From Microtetraspora sp. NBRC 13810 (lineage in GTDB: Bacteria; Actinomycetota; Actinomycetes; Streptosporangiales; Streptosporangiaceae), in the NCBI RefSeq assembly GCF_030268685.1, contig NZ_BSRQ01000006.1, positions 62,001-126,000 of the forward strand: DNA of 64,000 nucleotides, read 5' to 3'. This document shows positions 28,803-36,557 of this stretch, piece by piece (within the stretch, counting starts at the first letter, position 1; every line of letters starts with the position of its first letter). The translations under genes were made by a program, and so were the position numbers. The notes beneath the pieces are model-generated. The model searched no databases. It saw nothing but the letters and a program-made list of their open reading frames with translations, and had not been told where the DNA came from.

Positions 28803-30848
28803 TCACGCCTTGGCGTGGTCGTCCTTGCGCGGAGCCGCGTCCCAGGGCCGGCGCACGGCCCCCGGCGCCCAGGGCTCGGGACGCCCTCTGAGCCGGTCGG
28901 AGGAGTGCAACTGCCAGGGCACACTGGTCACCATGACCCCCGGCACGAAGAGCAGCCTGCCCTTGAGACGCAGCGCGCTCTGGTTGTGCAGGATGTGCTC
29001 CCACCAGTGGCCGACGACGTATTCGGGGATGTAGACGGTCACCACGTCCCTGGGGGATCGGCGGCGCAGCGTCTTGACATACTCCAGGATCGGCCGGGTG
29101 ATCTCCCGGTAGGGCGAGTCGAGGATCTTCAGCGGCACCGGGATGCCGTACTTCTCCCAGTCGTCCTGCAACGCCCGCGACTCGGGGCCCTCCACGCCCA
29201 CGGTGACCGCCTCCAGCGTGGAGGGACGGGTGGCCCTGGCGTAGGCGAGCGCGCGCAGGGTGGGCTTGTGGATCTTCGAGACGAGCACGATCGCGTGGTT
29301 GCGCGCGGGCAGCATCGACTCGTCGTGCTCGGCCTCCTCCGGCACGGCCAGCTCGGCGGCGACGTTGTCGTAGTGGCGCCTGATGGCCTTCATCATGAGG
29401 AAGAGCACCGGCATCGCGATGCACACGATCCACGCGCCCGCCGCGAACTTCGTGAACAGCACCACGACGAGCACGACGGCGGTCATCAGGCCGCCGAAGC
29501 CGTTGATCACCCGCGACCGGATCATCTGCATGCGGACCCTGCGGTCCCGCTCCGTCCTCAGCAGCCGGGTCCAGTGCCGGACCATGCCCGTCTGGCTGAG
29601 CGTGAAGGACACGAACACGCCGACGATGTAGAGGTTGAGCAGCCGGCTCACGTCGGCGTTGAACCCCCACAGCAGCAGGCAGGCGCCCCCGGCCAGCAGG
29701 ATGATGCCGTTGGAGAACGCCAGCCGGTCGCCGCGGGTGTGCAACTGCCTGGGCAGGTAGCGGTCCTGGGCGAGGATGGAGCCGAGCACCGGGAAGCCGT
29801 TGAACGCGGTGTTGGCGGCCAGGAAGAGGATGAGCGCCGTCACCGCCGAGATGGCGAAGAACAGGATCGAGCCGTTGCCGAAGACCGCGTCGGCGAGCTG
29901 GGCGATGATCGGCTGCTGGTAGTAGCCGGGGCCGGCGGGCTGCCCGTTGATCAGCACGTCGTGCGCGGCCACCGAAGGCTCGGCCACCTTGACCCCCGAG
30001 GCGAGGCCCAGGGCGATGATGCCGCCGAACATGCTCACCGCGACCAGGCCCATCATCAGCAGCGTGGTGGCCGCGTTGGTGCTCTTGGGCTTGCGGAACG
30101 CGGGCACGCCGTTGCTGATCGCCTCGACACCGGTCAGGGCGGCGCAGCCGGAGGAGAACGCGCGCAGCACCAGGAAGGCCAGCGCGTAGGAGGCGAGGTT
30201 CGTCTGCTCGGCCACGATCTGGTAGTCCGCCGTGGGGGCGCGCAGCTCGTCGCCGAGCACGAGCAGCCGGAATCCGCCCCACAGGATCATCCCGAGAACG
30301 GCGATCATGAACGCGTACGTCGGGATGGCGAAGGCCGCGCCGGACTCGCGGATGCCGCGCAGGTTGATCAGCGTGAGGAAGGCGACGATGACGATGGCGA
30401 CCAGCGGCTTGTGCTGGGCCACGAAGGGGATCGTCGCGCCCACGTAGTCGACGCCGTTGGCCACCGAGACCGCGACGGTCAGCACGTAGTCGACCATCAG
30501 GGCGCTGGCCACCGTGAGGCCCGCGTTGCCGCCGAGGTTGACCGTGGCCACCTCGTAGTCGCCGCCGCCGCTCGGGTAGGCGTGCACGTTCTGCCGGTAG
30601 GAGGCGACCACGACGAGCATGACCACCACGACCGCGATCGCGATCCAGGGGCTGAAGTGGTAGAAGGAAACGCCTGCGAGTGAAAGGATGACGAGGATCT
30701 CCTGCGGCGCGTAGGCCACCGAGGAGAGCGCGTCACTCGCGAACACCGGTAGCGCGATCCGCTTGGGCAGCAACTGCTCGTGCAGTTGCGTGCTTCGCAG
30801 CGCCCGCCCTACCAGCAGGCGCTTGGTTAGATCCGTCACTTTCGACAC
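28803..30848 (-). CDS. KUP/KimA-like APC-fold potassium permease
   Basis: A protein of about 681 residues with some twelve membrane segments in the first 470 residues and a soluble C-terminal domain. The N-terminal LPVFASDALSSVAYAPQEIL and PSGGGDYEVATVNLGGNAGL are characteristic of the KimA/YdaO-type branch of the APC superfamily. The C-terminal part looks USP-like (HAIVLVSKIHKPTLRALAYA). It faces two TrkA-type genes across a 112-base gap, which supports potassium uptake. The start is uncertain: GTG 30848 just before the conserved region is chosen, and the ATG at 30929 would add 27 poorly conserved residues. No room exists for a c-di-AMP riboswitch. Confidence 0.85.
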   Translation of the reverse strand: MSKVTDLTKRLLVGRALRSTQLHEQLLPKRIALPVFASDALSSVAYAPQEILVILSLAGVSFYHFSPWIAIAVVVVMLVVVASYRQNVHAYPSGGGDYEVATVNLGGNAGLTVASALMVDYVLTVAVSVANGVDYVGATIPFVAQHKPLVAIVIVAFLTLINLRGIRESGAAFAIPTYAFMIAVLGMILWGGFRLLVLGDELRAPTADYQIVAEQTNLASYALAFLVLRAFSSGCAALTGVEAISNGVPAFRKPKSTNAATTLLMMGLVAVSMFGGIIALGLASGVKVAEPSVAAHDVLINGQPAGPGYYQQPIIAQLADAVFGNGSILFFAISAVTALILFLAANTAFNGFPVLGSILAQDRYLPRQLHTRGDRLAFSNGIILLAGGACLLLWGFNADVSRLLNLYIVGVFVSFTLSQTGMVRHWTRLLRTERDRRVRMQMIRSRVINGFGGLMTAVVLVVVLFTKFAAGAWIVCIAMPVLFLMMKAIRRHYDNVAAELAVPEEAEHDESMLPARNHAIVLVSKIHKPTLRALAYARATRPSTLEAVTVGVEGPESRALQDDWEKYGIPVPLKILDSPYREITRPILEYVKTLRRRSPRDVVTVYIPEYVVGHWWEHILHNQSALRLKGRLLFVPGVMVTSVPWQLHSSDRLRGRPEPWAPGAVRRPWDAAPRKDDHAKA

Positions 30849-30960
30849 GACTGCCGATGGTAGTCGGCGACTTCCGGGTCCGCTTCTTCGGCACTCCCCG
30901 ATCGGGCCATACTGACTAGGTACAGACATCGGACCGCCTCAGGGCGAGCGGCGGGGGAGA

Positions 30961-31626
30961 ATGCACATCGTGATCATGGGATGTGGCCGGGTCGGTTCGA
31001 CCCTGGCGCACATCCTCGAGGACAACGGCCATTCCGTCGCGATCATCGATCGCGACCCGCAGGCCTTCCGCCGGCTGCGGGCGGGGTTCCGGGGGCGGCG
31101 GGTCACCGGGATGGGGTTCGACCGGGACGTCCTGGAGGAGGCGGGCATCGGGACCGCCGGAGCCTACGTCGCGGTGAGCAGCGGCGACAACTCCAACATC
31201 ATCTCCGCCCGGGTGGCCCGCGAGACCTTCGGCGTCGACAACGTGGTGGCCCGCATCTACGACTCGCGCAGGGCCGAGGTCTACCAGCGGCTCGGCATCC
31301 CCACCGTGGCCACCGTGCGGTGGACGGCCGACCAGATCCTGCGGCGCATCCTCCCCGAGGGCGCGGAGCCGCTGTGGCGCGACCCCACCGGCACCATCGT
31401 GCTGGCCGAGGTCACCTGCAACCCCGGCTGGGTCGGCACCCGCACCGCCGACCTGGAAGCCGCGATCGGCGCCCGCCTGGCCTTCATCAACCGGATGGGC
31501 GAGGCGGTGCTGCCCAAGGAGGACACCATGGTGCAGGAGGCGGACATCCTGCACGTCCTCGCGGCCGAGAACGACATGGACCGGATCAACAAGGCGCTGT
31601 CCGGCGCTCCGGAGGGAGACGACTGA
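30961..31626 (+). CDS. trkA: TrkA-family potassium-uptake regulatory protein 1 (CeoB-like)
   Basis: A 221-residue cytoplasmic regulator. The N-terminal RCK/TrkA-N Rossmann domain starts MHIVIMGCGRVGSTLAHIL with the NAD-binding GxGxxG, and a TrkA-C domain lies at about 140-220. It has GGGGGAGA directly before the ATG. It overlaps the next gene by one base (TGATG). The pair is divergent from the KimA-like permease, which it probably gates. In actinobacteria such CeoB/CeoC pairs are separate genes where enterobacterial TrkA is a single duplicated protein. Confidence 0.93.
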   Translation: MHIVIMGCGRVGSTLAHILEDNGHSVAIIDRDPQAFRRLRAGFRGRRVTGMGFDRDVLEEAGIGTAGAYVAVSSGDNSNIISARVARETFGVDNVVARIYDSRRAEVYQRLGIPTVATVRWTADQILRRILPEGAEPLWRDPTGTIVLAEVTCNPGWVGTRTADLEAAIGARLAFINRMGEAVLPKEDTMVQEADILHVLAAENDMDRINKALSGAPEGDD

Positions 31627-32285
31627 TGCGGGTCGCAATCGCCGGAGCCGGGGCCGTCGGCCGTTCGATCGCCGCCGAGCTCCTGGAGAACGGGCACGAG
31701 GTCCTGCTGATCGACATCGATCCCAAGGCCATCAAGATCGACAGCGTCCCGCGCGCCGAGTGGCTGCTCGCCGACGCCTGCGAGATCTCCTCGCTGGACG
31801 AGGCGGGGCTGAACAACTGCCACGTCGTGGTCGCGGCGAGCGGCGACGACAAGGTGAACCTCGTCGTCTCCCTGCTGGCCAAGACCGAGTACGGCGTGCC
31901 GCGCGTGGTCGCCCGGACCAACCACCCGAAGAACGAGTGGCTGTTCAACGAGTCCTGGGGCGTCGACGTCGCGGTGTCCACGCCGCGCCTGCTGTCGGCG
32001 CTCGTCGAGGAGGCGGTCAGCGTCGGCGACCTGGTCCGGCTCATGACCTTCCGGCAGGGCCAGGCCAACCTGGTCGAGCTCACCCTGCCCGAGGACGCCC
32101 CGGTGGTCGGGCAGCGGTCCGGCTCGGTGGCGTGGCCGGTCGACTCGGCCCTGGTCGCGATCCTGCGCGAGGGGCGGGTCCTGGTGCCCAGCGCCGACGA
32201 CCCGCTGGAGGCCGGCGACGAGCTCCTCTTCGTGGCCTCCCAGGAGGTCGAGGAAGAGCTCGCCCAGTTGCTCGCCCCCCACTAG
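31626..32285 (+). CDS. trkA: TrkA-family potassium-uptake regulatory protein 2 (CeoC-like)
   Basis: A 219-residue paralogue of the preceding gene: Rossmann domain MRVAIAGAGAVGRSIAAELLENGHEV and a C-terminal TrkA-C domain. Translation is coupled through the shared A of TGATG. It likely forms a heteromeric gating ring with the first subunit. It ends 13 bases before the convergent DUF3159 gene. Confidence 0.93.
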   Translation: MRVAIAGAGAVGRSIAAELLENGHEVLLIDIDPKAIKIDSVPRAEWLLADACEISSLDEAGLNNCHVVVAASGDDKVNLVVSLLAKTEYGVPRVVARTNHPKNEWLFNESWGVDVAVSTPRLLSALVEEAVSVGDLVRLMTFRQGQANLVELTLPEDAPVVGQRSGSVAWPVDSALVAILREGRVLVPSADDPLEAGDELLFVASQEVEEELAQLLAPH

Positions 32286-32298
32286 GAGGGGCGGCGGG

Positions 32299-33060
32299 TC
32301 AGGCCGGTGAGGTGGGCTGGATCGGGGTTCGCCCGCGAGCCAGGATCCAGGCCATCGCACCGAGCGCGGCGACCTGGAGCGGCCAGCCCAGCACCACCTT
32401 GGAGATGCCCAGCGCCGCCACCTGGTCGGCCCAGTAGAGCGGCAGCTGCACCACGACCCGGAGCAGGCAGGGCAGCATGAGCAGCCAGGTGAGGCGGGAG
32501 CACAGCCGAACGATGCCCCGGTCCGCCCGCCAGCCCGTCGGGTCACCGGTGATCGAGCCGATGAGGAAGCCGACCAGCGGCCACCGGGTGACGATGGACA
32601 GCAGCATGGCCACCGCGTAGGCGCCGTTGTAGAGGATGCCGGGCAGGAACACGTCCTTGGCCTCGCCGGTGCGGGAGGCGAAGAACGCGCCGACGGCGAT
32701 GCCCACCAGGCTGTTGATCACGAACTGCGGGCTGGACCGCTGCACCAGCCTGACCACCAGCAGGACGACCGCGGTCGCGATGCTGGTGATGAGCGAGAAC
32801 CGCAGGTCCTGCGAGCTGATCCAGGAGAGCGTGAAGACGATCGTCGGCACCGCCGCCTCGACGATGCCGCGCTTGCCGCCGAGTGCCTTGGAGAGCTGGG
32901 CCCGGACGGCGGCCTCCACCGTGTCGTGCGCGGTCACGGCCGATCCCTTCGCCGGCTTCGAGTCCGGCTCCTGGACGCGGTCCGCGCCCGCGGGGTCCTG
33001 CCCGGTCGTGCCGGAGTCGCGCGACGCGCTTCCCCCTGAGGCCACATCGGCCGTGCTCAT
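32299..33060 (-). CDS. DUF3159 membrane protein
   Basis: A 253-residue actinobacterial membrane protein of unknown function. It has a polar N-terminal 60 residues, then about five to six hydrophobic segments with LGGKRGIVEAAVPTIVFTLSW and FVINSLVGIAVGAFFASRTGEAKDVFL-like family stretches. ATG 33060 is taken; a GTG four codons upstream (33072) is an alternative, and the shared GAGAAGG is badly spaced for both. It follows the OB-fold gene by 10-22 bases on the same strand, an arrangement common in actinobacteria. Confidence 0.85.
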   Translation of the reverse strand: MSTADVASGGSASRDSGTTGQDPAGADRVQEPDSKPAKGSAVTAHDTVEAAVRAQLSKALGGKRGIVEAAVPTIVFTLSWISSQDLRFSLITSIATAVVLLVVRLVQRSSPQFVINSLVGIAVGAFFASRTGEAKDVFLPGILYNGAYAVAMLLSIVTRWPLVGFLIGSITGDPTGWRADRGIVRLCSRLTWLLMLPCLLRVVVQLPLYWADQVAALGISKVVLGWPLQVAALGAMAWILARGRTPIQPTSPA

Positions 33061-33082
33061 CGCGTCGCCCACACCTTCTCGA

Positions 33083-33475
33083 TCACGCTCCGCCCGCCGG
33101 GCGCAGCTCGTATCTCGGGTTGAACATCACCTTGCGGCCGTCCTGCAGGCTGACCAGGCCCTCGGCCCGGACCACCCGGCCGGGCTCGATCCCGGCGATC
33201 TTCCTACGGCCCAGCCAGACCAGGTCGATCACGTCGGAACCGTCGTAGAGCTCGGCTTCGAGGGCGGGAGCACCGCCACGAGGCCGCAGAGTCACGGTAC
33301 GTAGCGTACCGGCTACGCAGAATTTGCGCCGCGAGGCGCACGAGGCGATAGGGGTGGCCCCATGCCGGTCGAGGTCTTCCTGAAGCTCTTCGGCCTCCAA
33401 CTCGGCCTGACTTGTGGTCAGCTTCCTGAAGAACCCGCGAAATCCCGCCCGTTTGTGGGGGTCTGACGCACTCAC
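33083..33475 (-). CDS. OB-fold nucleic-acid-binding domain protein
   Basis: A 130-residue protein. A helical, acidic N-terminus (KLTTSQAELEAEELQEDLDRHG) precedes an OB-fold of about 75 residues (CVAGTLRTVTLRP, AELYDGSDVIDLVWLGRRKIAGIEPG). It resembles the tRNA/ssDNA-binding OB domain of RecG or DnaE-like proteins; function unknown. GTG 33475 has GGAAGG nine bases upstream, while the ATG at 33496 has only a weak signal. It is the first gene of a two-gene unit with DUF3159. Confidence 0.82.
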   Translation of the reverse strand: MSASDPHKRAGFRGFFRKLTTSQAELEAEELQEDLDRHGATPIASCASRRKFCVAGTLRTVTLRPRGGAPALEAELYDGSDVIDLVWLGRRKIAGIEPGRVVRAEGLVSLQDGRKVMFNPRYELRPAGGA

Positions 33476-33709
33476 GACCCTCTGCCTTCCCACCATGTAG
33501 ACGTGCCTGCCCGCGGCCGGAACCGGCGAACCCCACCGGCCCCGTCCCCGTCGAAAGAGTCAACGAAGGAAGGGGAAGAGAGGTTTCACAGCCCTCGCCC
33601 GGGTCGGAGGGCTGCCCGCGTCACCGCTCCCACGCGGAGCGGCCGGCGCGGCGTGGTCCGGTTCCACCGCCACCGACGCGACTCTACCCGCCCTCCGCCG
33701 CAATACAAG

Positions 33710-33733
33710 CAGGGGAGGACTCCGCCTCCCCTG
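33710..33733 (-). terminator. Terminator hairpin after DUF3710
   Basis: A perfect 9-bp stem (CAGGGGAGG and complement) with a 6-base loop, 31 bases beyond the DUF3710 stop and followed on the minus strand by a short T-rich stretch (CTTGTATT). It isolates the dut-DUF3710 unit from the OB-fold gene. Confidence 0.7.
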
Positions 33734-33763
33734 TCCGCCCTTTTCTGCCGGTATCCGGCCAGG

Positions 33764-34450
33764 TCAGCGGGTCTCGGTGATCTCCGGGCCGCGCTTGAAC
33801 GGGTTGAGGTCGGGCGTCTGGTCCTCGGCGTGCTGGTCCACCGCCTGTTTGGCCTCGCTGGGCAGTTGCAGCGCGATGGGCTCCTTGGGCGGCATCGGGG
33901 TGTCGCCGCGGACGACGACGATGTCGCGGATCACGGCCTCCAGCGGCTCGGCGGCCACGGCGTCCGCGGCGGCCTTGCCGCTCAGCACGCCGCGCAGGAA
34001 CCAGCGCGGGCCGTCGACGCCGATGTAGCGCACCGGCTGGACGCCCTGGTCCTCCACGGGCACCTGGCCGATGAGCTCGACGCCGAGCGCTCCCTCGCGC
34101 TCCTCGACGGTGCCGCCCGCGCTCTCGACGCCGGCGGCCAGCTCGGCCCGCACCTCGTCCCAGATGCCCGAGCGCTTCGGCGCGGCGAACGCGTGCACCT
34201 GCAACGCGCTGTCGTCCACCAGGATGAGCGCGCCGACGATCTGGTCGCCCGCGACGTTGAGCTGCACCTCGAATCCCTCGCCGACCGGCAGCAGGAGCCC
34301 GCCGAGATCGACCCTCTCCCGCTCCGGATACGGCTCGTCGGAGTCCCAGGGGCCCTGTTCCCTCGCGGGCTGCTGCGGCGTCCGCTCAGATACGGCTTCC
34401 GCCGCGGCTTCCGGCTCCGCACGGCGGCGGCGTCCGAACACTTTCCTCAC
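33764..34450 (-). CDS. DUF3710 protein
   Basis: A 228-residue soluble actinobacterial protein of unknown function. A charged N-terminal 40 residues precede a globular domain with VDLGGLLLPVGEGFEVQLNV, GPRWFLRGVLSG and IVVVRGDTPMPPKEPIALQLP, characteristic of DUF3710. The GTG at 34450 follows AAGGAG very closely; an in-frame GTG three codons further in (34441) is the alternative. The gene lies 18 bases behind dut and is surely in the same operon, a conserved pairing in this phylum. Confidence 0.9.
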   Translation of the reverse strand: MRKVFGRRRRAEPEAAAEAVSERTPQQPAREQGPWDSDEPYPERERVDLGGLLLPVGEGFEVQLNVAGDQIVGALILVDDSALQVHAFAAPKRSGIWDEVRAELAAGVESAGGTVEEREGALGVELIGQVPVEDQGVQPVRYIGVDGPRWFLRGVLSGKAAADAVAAEPLEAVIRDIVVVRGDTPMPPKEPIALQLPSEAKQAVDQHAEDQTPDLNPFKRGPEITETR

Positions 34451-34468
34451 GCTCCTTGAAAAAACAGA

Positions 34469-34909
34469 TCAGCGACCGGTTGACCCGAACCCACCGGCGC
34501 CGCGCGCCGATCCCGGCAACCGCTCGACTTCATAGAAGGCCGCCCGCTCGACACGCTGGATCACCAGCTGGGCTACCCGGTCGCCGCGCCTGAAACGGAC
34601 GGCGCTTTTGCTGTCGGTGTTGAGCAACGTCACCCTGATCTCGCCGCGGTAGCCCGCGTCGACGGTGCCGGGCGCGTTGACCAGGGTGACGCCGTGCTCC
34701 GCGGCGAGCCCCGAACGGGGGTGCACGAAGGCGGCGAACCCGTCGGGCAGCGCGATCGCCACCCCGGTGCCCACCACGGCCCGCTCTCCCGGCAGCAGCT
34801 CGACGTCCTCCGCGCAGTACAGGTCCGCTCCCGCGTCGCCCGGGTGGGCGTACGACGGCAGGGGCAGGCCGGAGTCCAGCCGCCGGATCAGTACCTCGAC
34901 AGCGCTCAC
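34469..34909 (-). CDS. dut: Deoxyuridine 5'-triphosphate nucleotidohydrolase
   Basis: A 146-residue trimeric dUTPase that hydrolyses dUTP to dUMP and pyrophosphate, which keeps uracil out of DNA and supplies thymidylate synthesis. The motifs appear in order: [46 protein letters not shown] and the C-terminal [11 protein letters not shown] lid. The GTG at 34909 gives the usual N-terminus; the frame runs 18 codons further upstream without support. It leads an operon with DUF3710. Confidence 0.95.
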   Translation of the reverse strand: MSAVEVLIRRLDSGLPLPSYAHPGDAGADLYCAEDVELLPGERAVVGTGVAIALPDGFAAFVHPRSGLAAEHGVTLVNAPGTVDAGYRGEIRVTLLNTDSKSAVRFRRGDRVAQLVIQRVERAAFYEVERLPGSARGAGGFGSTGR

Positions 34910-35103
34910 CAGTGGCTCACCGCTCCTCGTCCGATGTCCCGTCGGGACCGCCGCGCGCGCCACGCGACGCCCTCTCCCTCAAAGTACGCCCTCACGGGCC
35001 CGCTCCTCACCGGTCGCCGGCACGGACCGGGCGCCCGTGAACGGGGAGGCCGGTGTGGCCGGGATCGTCGGTGTGGAACGGGTCACGGACCGGAACACTA
35101 TCG

Positions 35104-36489
35104 CTACCGGGGCGCGGGTCCGCCCGTGTCCCCGCGCATGTCTCCAACCTCGCCGCCCGAGTCGTCCCGATCGCCCGGCTCATCCCTGCGTGCGTCCGGG
35201 GTGGGCGGCTCGCCCTTGGGCGCGTCCCGACTGGGCGGCTCGGCCTTGGGCGCGTCCGGGGTGGGCGGCTCGGCCGCCGCTCGTCCCTCGGGCGTCTCCC
35301 GCGCGGTGGTCCGGTCCTTGGCCGGAGCGGGCGCGGCGTCCCACGGGACCGCGCCGCCGGCGGCGGACCCGGGGGGTGGCGGGGGATGCGCGCCGGGGGC
35401 GGGGGGCGCCGGGCCCGGTGGGCCGGTGGCCGGTGAGTCCCGGCGCAGCTCGGGCAGCGCCCGGTAGAACACCGCGGCGACCGGCACGGCCACCACCGCC
35501 CCGGTGATCCCGGCGAGGACGCCGCCGACGGCGAGCACGAGGATCACGGCGAGCGGGTGGAAGTTGAGCGCCCTGCCCACGATCAGCGGCTGGAGCACGT
35601 GGTTCTCCAGTTGCTGCTCGACGAGCAGGATGCCGAGGAAGATCAGCGCGTAGATCGGACCGCGGGCGCCCAGGGTCACCAGGGTGGCCAGGCCGCCGGC
35701 GAAGAAGATCCCGATGATCGGGACGAAGCTGGCGAAGAAGATGAGCACCGCCAGCGGCGCCCAGAGCGGGACGCCCATCCCGGCCAGGACGATGCCCATG
35801 ACCAGGCCGTGCACCCCGGCGACCGCCACGGTGCCCTGCACATAATGCGAAAGGGTCCGCCAGGCCACCCGCCCGGCCCGGTCCACCCTGGGCGTGACCC
35901 GGCCGAACGCGCGCAGGAACCACGACCAGATCCGGTCGCCGTCCTTGAGCATGAAGAACGTGACGAACAGCAGCAGCACGATCGAGGCGAGCACCTCGAC
36001 GGCCACGGTGGCGCCGGTGAGCACCGTGTCGGTGATCGCGCTGCGCTGCTGGTTGAGCTGCCTGGTGAGCTCCTCCACCCAGGAGGCGAGCTGGGACTCC
36101 TGGAGGTGCAGCGGACCGGTGATCAGCCAGTTCTGCAGGTCGCGGGCGGTCTGCTGGATCTGCTCGACCAGCCGGGGGAACTCCTCGTTGGCACGGACCC
36201 CGATGATCCACCCGGTGCCGACCAGCACCGCGAGGCCGAAGAGCATGGTGAGCCAGGTGGCCCAGATGGGCCGCAGCCCGGCCTTCCGCAGCCGGCTGGT
36301 GATCGGATAGAGCAGCGCGGTCAGCAGCAGCGCCAGCGCGACGGGCAGCGCGACGAAGCGCAGGGTCGCCAGAACCTGGGCGAAGTAGTACACCACGATG
36401 CCGAGCACGATGAGGCATCCGCTCCACGCGGCCATCGTGGCCAGCGCGGGCGGGACCAGCCTCCTGCGTTCTTCCCGATCCGAGATCAC
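35104..36489 (-). CDS. AI-2E/PerM-family membrane transporter with repetitive tail
   Basis: A 461-residue protein. Residues 15-335 form the AI-2E-family membrane domain with about eight segments, including FVPIIGIFFAGGLATL and LVEQQLENHVLQPLIVGRALNFHPL. The last 110 residues are a soluble Pro/Ala/Asp-rich tail with decapeptide repeats such as PPTPDAPKAE. Members export various small molecules or sodium/protons; the substrate is unknown. GTG 36489 is preferred because the more upstream ATG (36528) lies in the loop of the valS terminator. Confidence 0.85.
   Translation of the reverse strand: MISDREERRRLVPPALATMAAWSGCLIVLGIVVYYFAQVLATLRFVALPVALALLLTALLYPITSRLRKAGLRPIWATWLTMLFGLAVLVGTGWIIGVRANEEFPRLVEQIQQTARDLQNWLITGPLHLQESQLASWVEELTRQLNQQRSAITDTVLTGATVAVEVLASIVLLLFVTFFMLKDGDRIWSWFLRAFGRVTPRVDRAGRVAWRTLSHYVQGTVAVAGVHGLVMGIVLAGMGVPLWAPLAVLIFFASFVPIIGIFFAGGLATLVTLGARGPIYALIFLGILLVEQQLENHVLQPLIVGRALNFHPLAVILVLAVGGVLAGITGAVVAVPVAAVFYRALPELRRDSPATGPPGPAPPAPGAHPPPPPGSAAGGAVPWDAAPAPAKDRTTARETPEGRAAAEPPTPDAPKAEPPSRDAPKGEPPTPDARRDEPGDRDDSGGEVGDMRGDTGGPAPR
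35191..35280 (-). repeat. Three tandem 30-bp repeats in the AI-2E protein tail
   Basis: Three 30-base units in perfect register (35191-35220, 35221-35250, 35251-35280) share GCGTCC and GGGCGGCTCG blocks. They encode ten-residue units of the form (P)(T/S)(P/R)DA(P/R)(K/R)xEP. Because the unit is a multiple of three, copy-number change would lengthen the tail without a frameshift. Confidence 0.85.
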
Positions 36490-36508
36490 CCATCCAGACT
36501 GGCACGCC

Positions 36509-36540
36509 CGCCCCGGAAACGCGCGCATGTTTCCGGGGCG
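36509..36540 (-). terminator. valS terminator hairpin
   Basis: A perfect 12-bp stem (CGCCCCGGAAAC and complement) with an 8-base loop, 17 bases beyond the valS stop and just upstream of the AI-2E gene start. Confidence 0.8.
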
Positions 36541-36557
36541 GCCGTGACCGTCTTTCC

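Noticed and set aside
27549-30683. Plus-strand open frame of 1044 codons opposite the RNA methyltransferase and potassium permease
   Set aside because: Antisense shadow; no recognisable domain, and both minus-strand genes have clear motifs.
30849-30960. c-di-AMP (ydaO) riboswitch upstream of the KimA-like gene
   Set aside because: Only 112 bases separate the divergent genes, too short for the aptamer, and no matching structure is seen.
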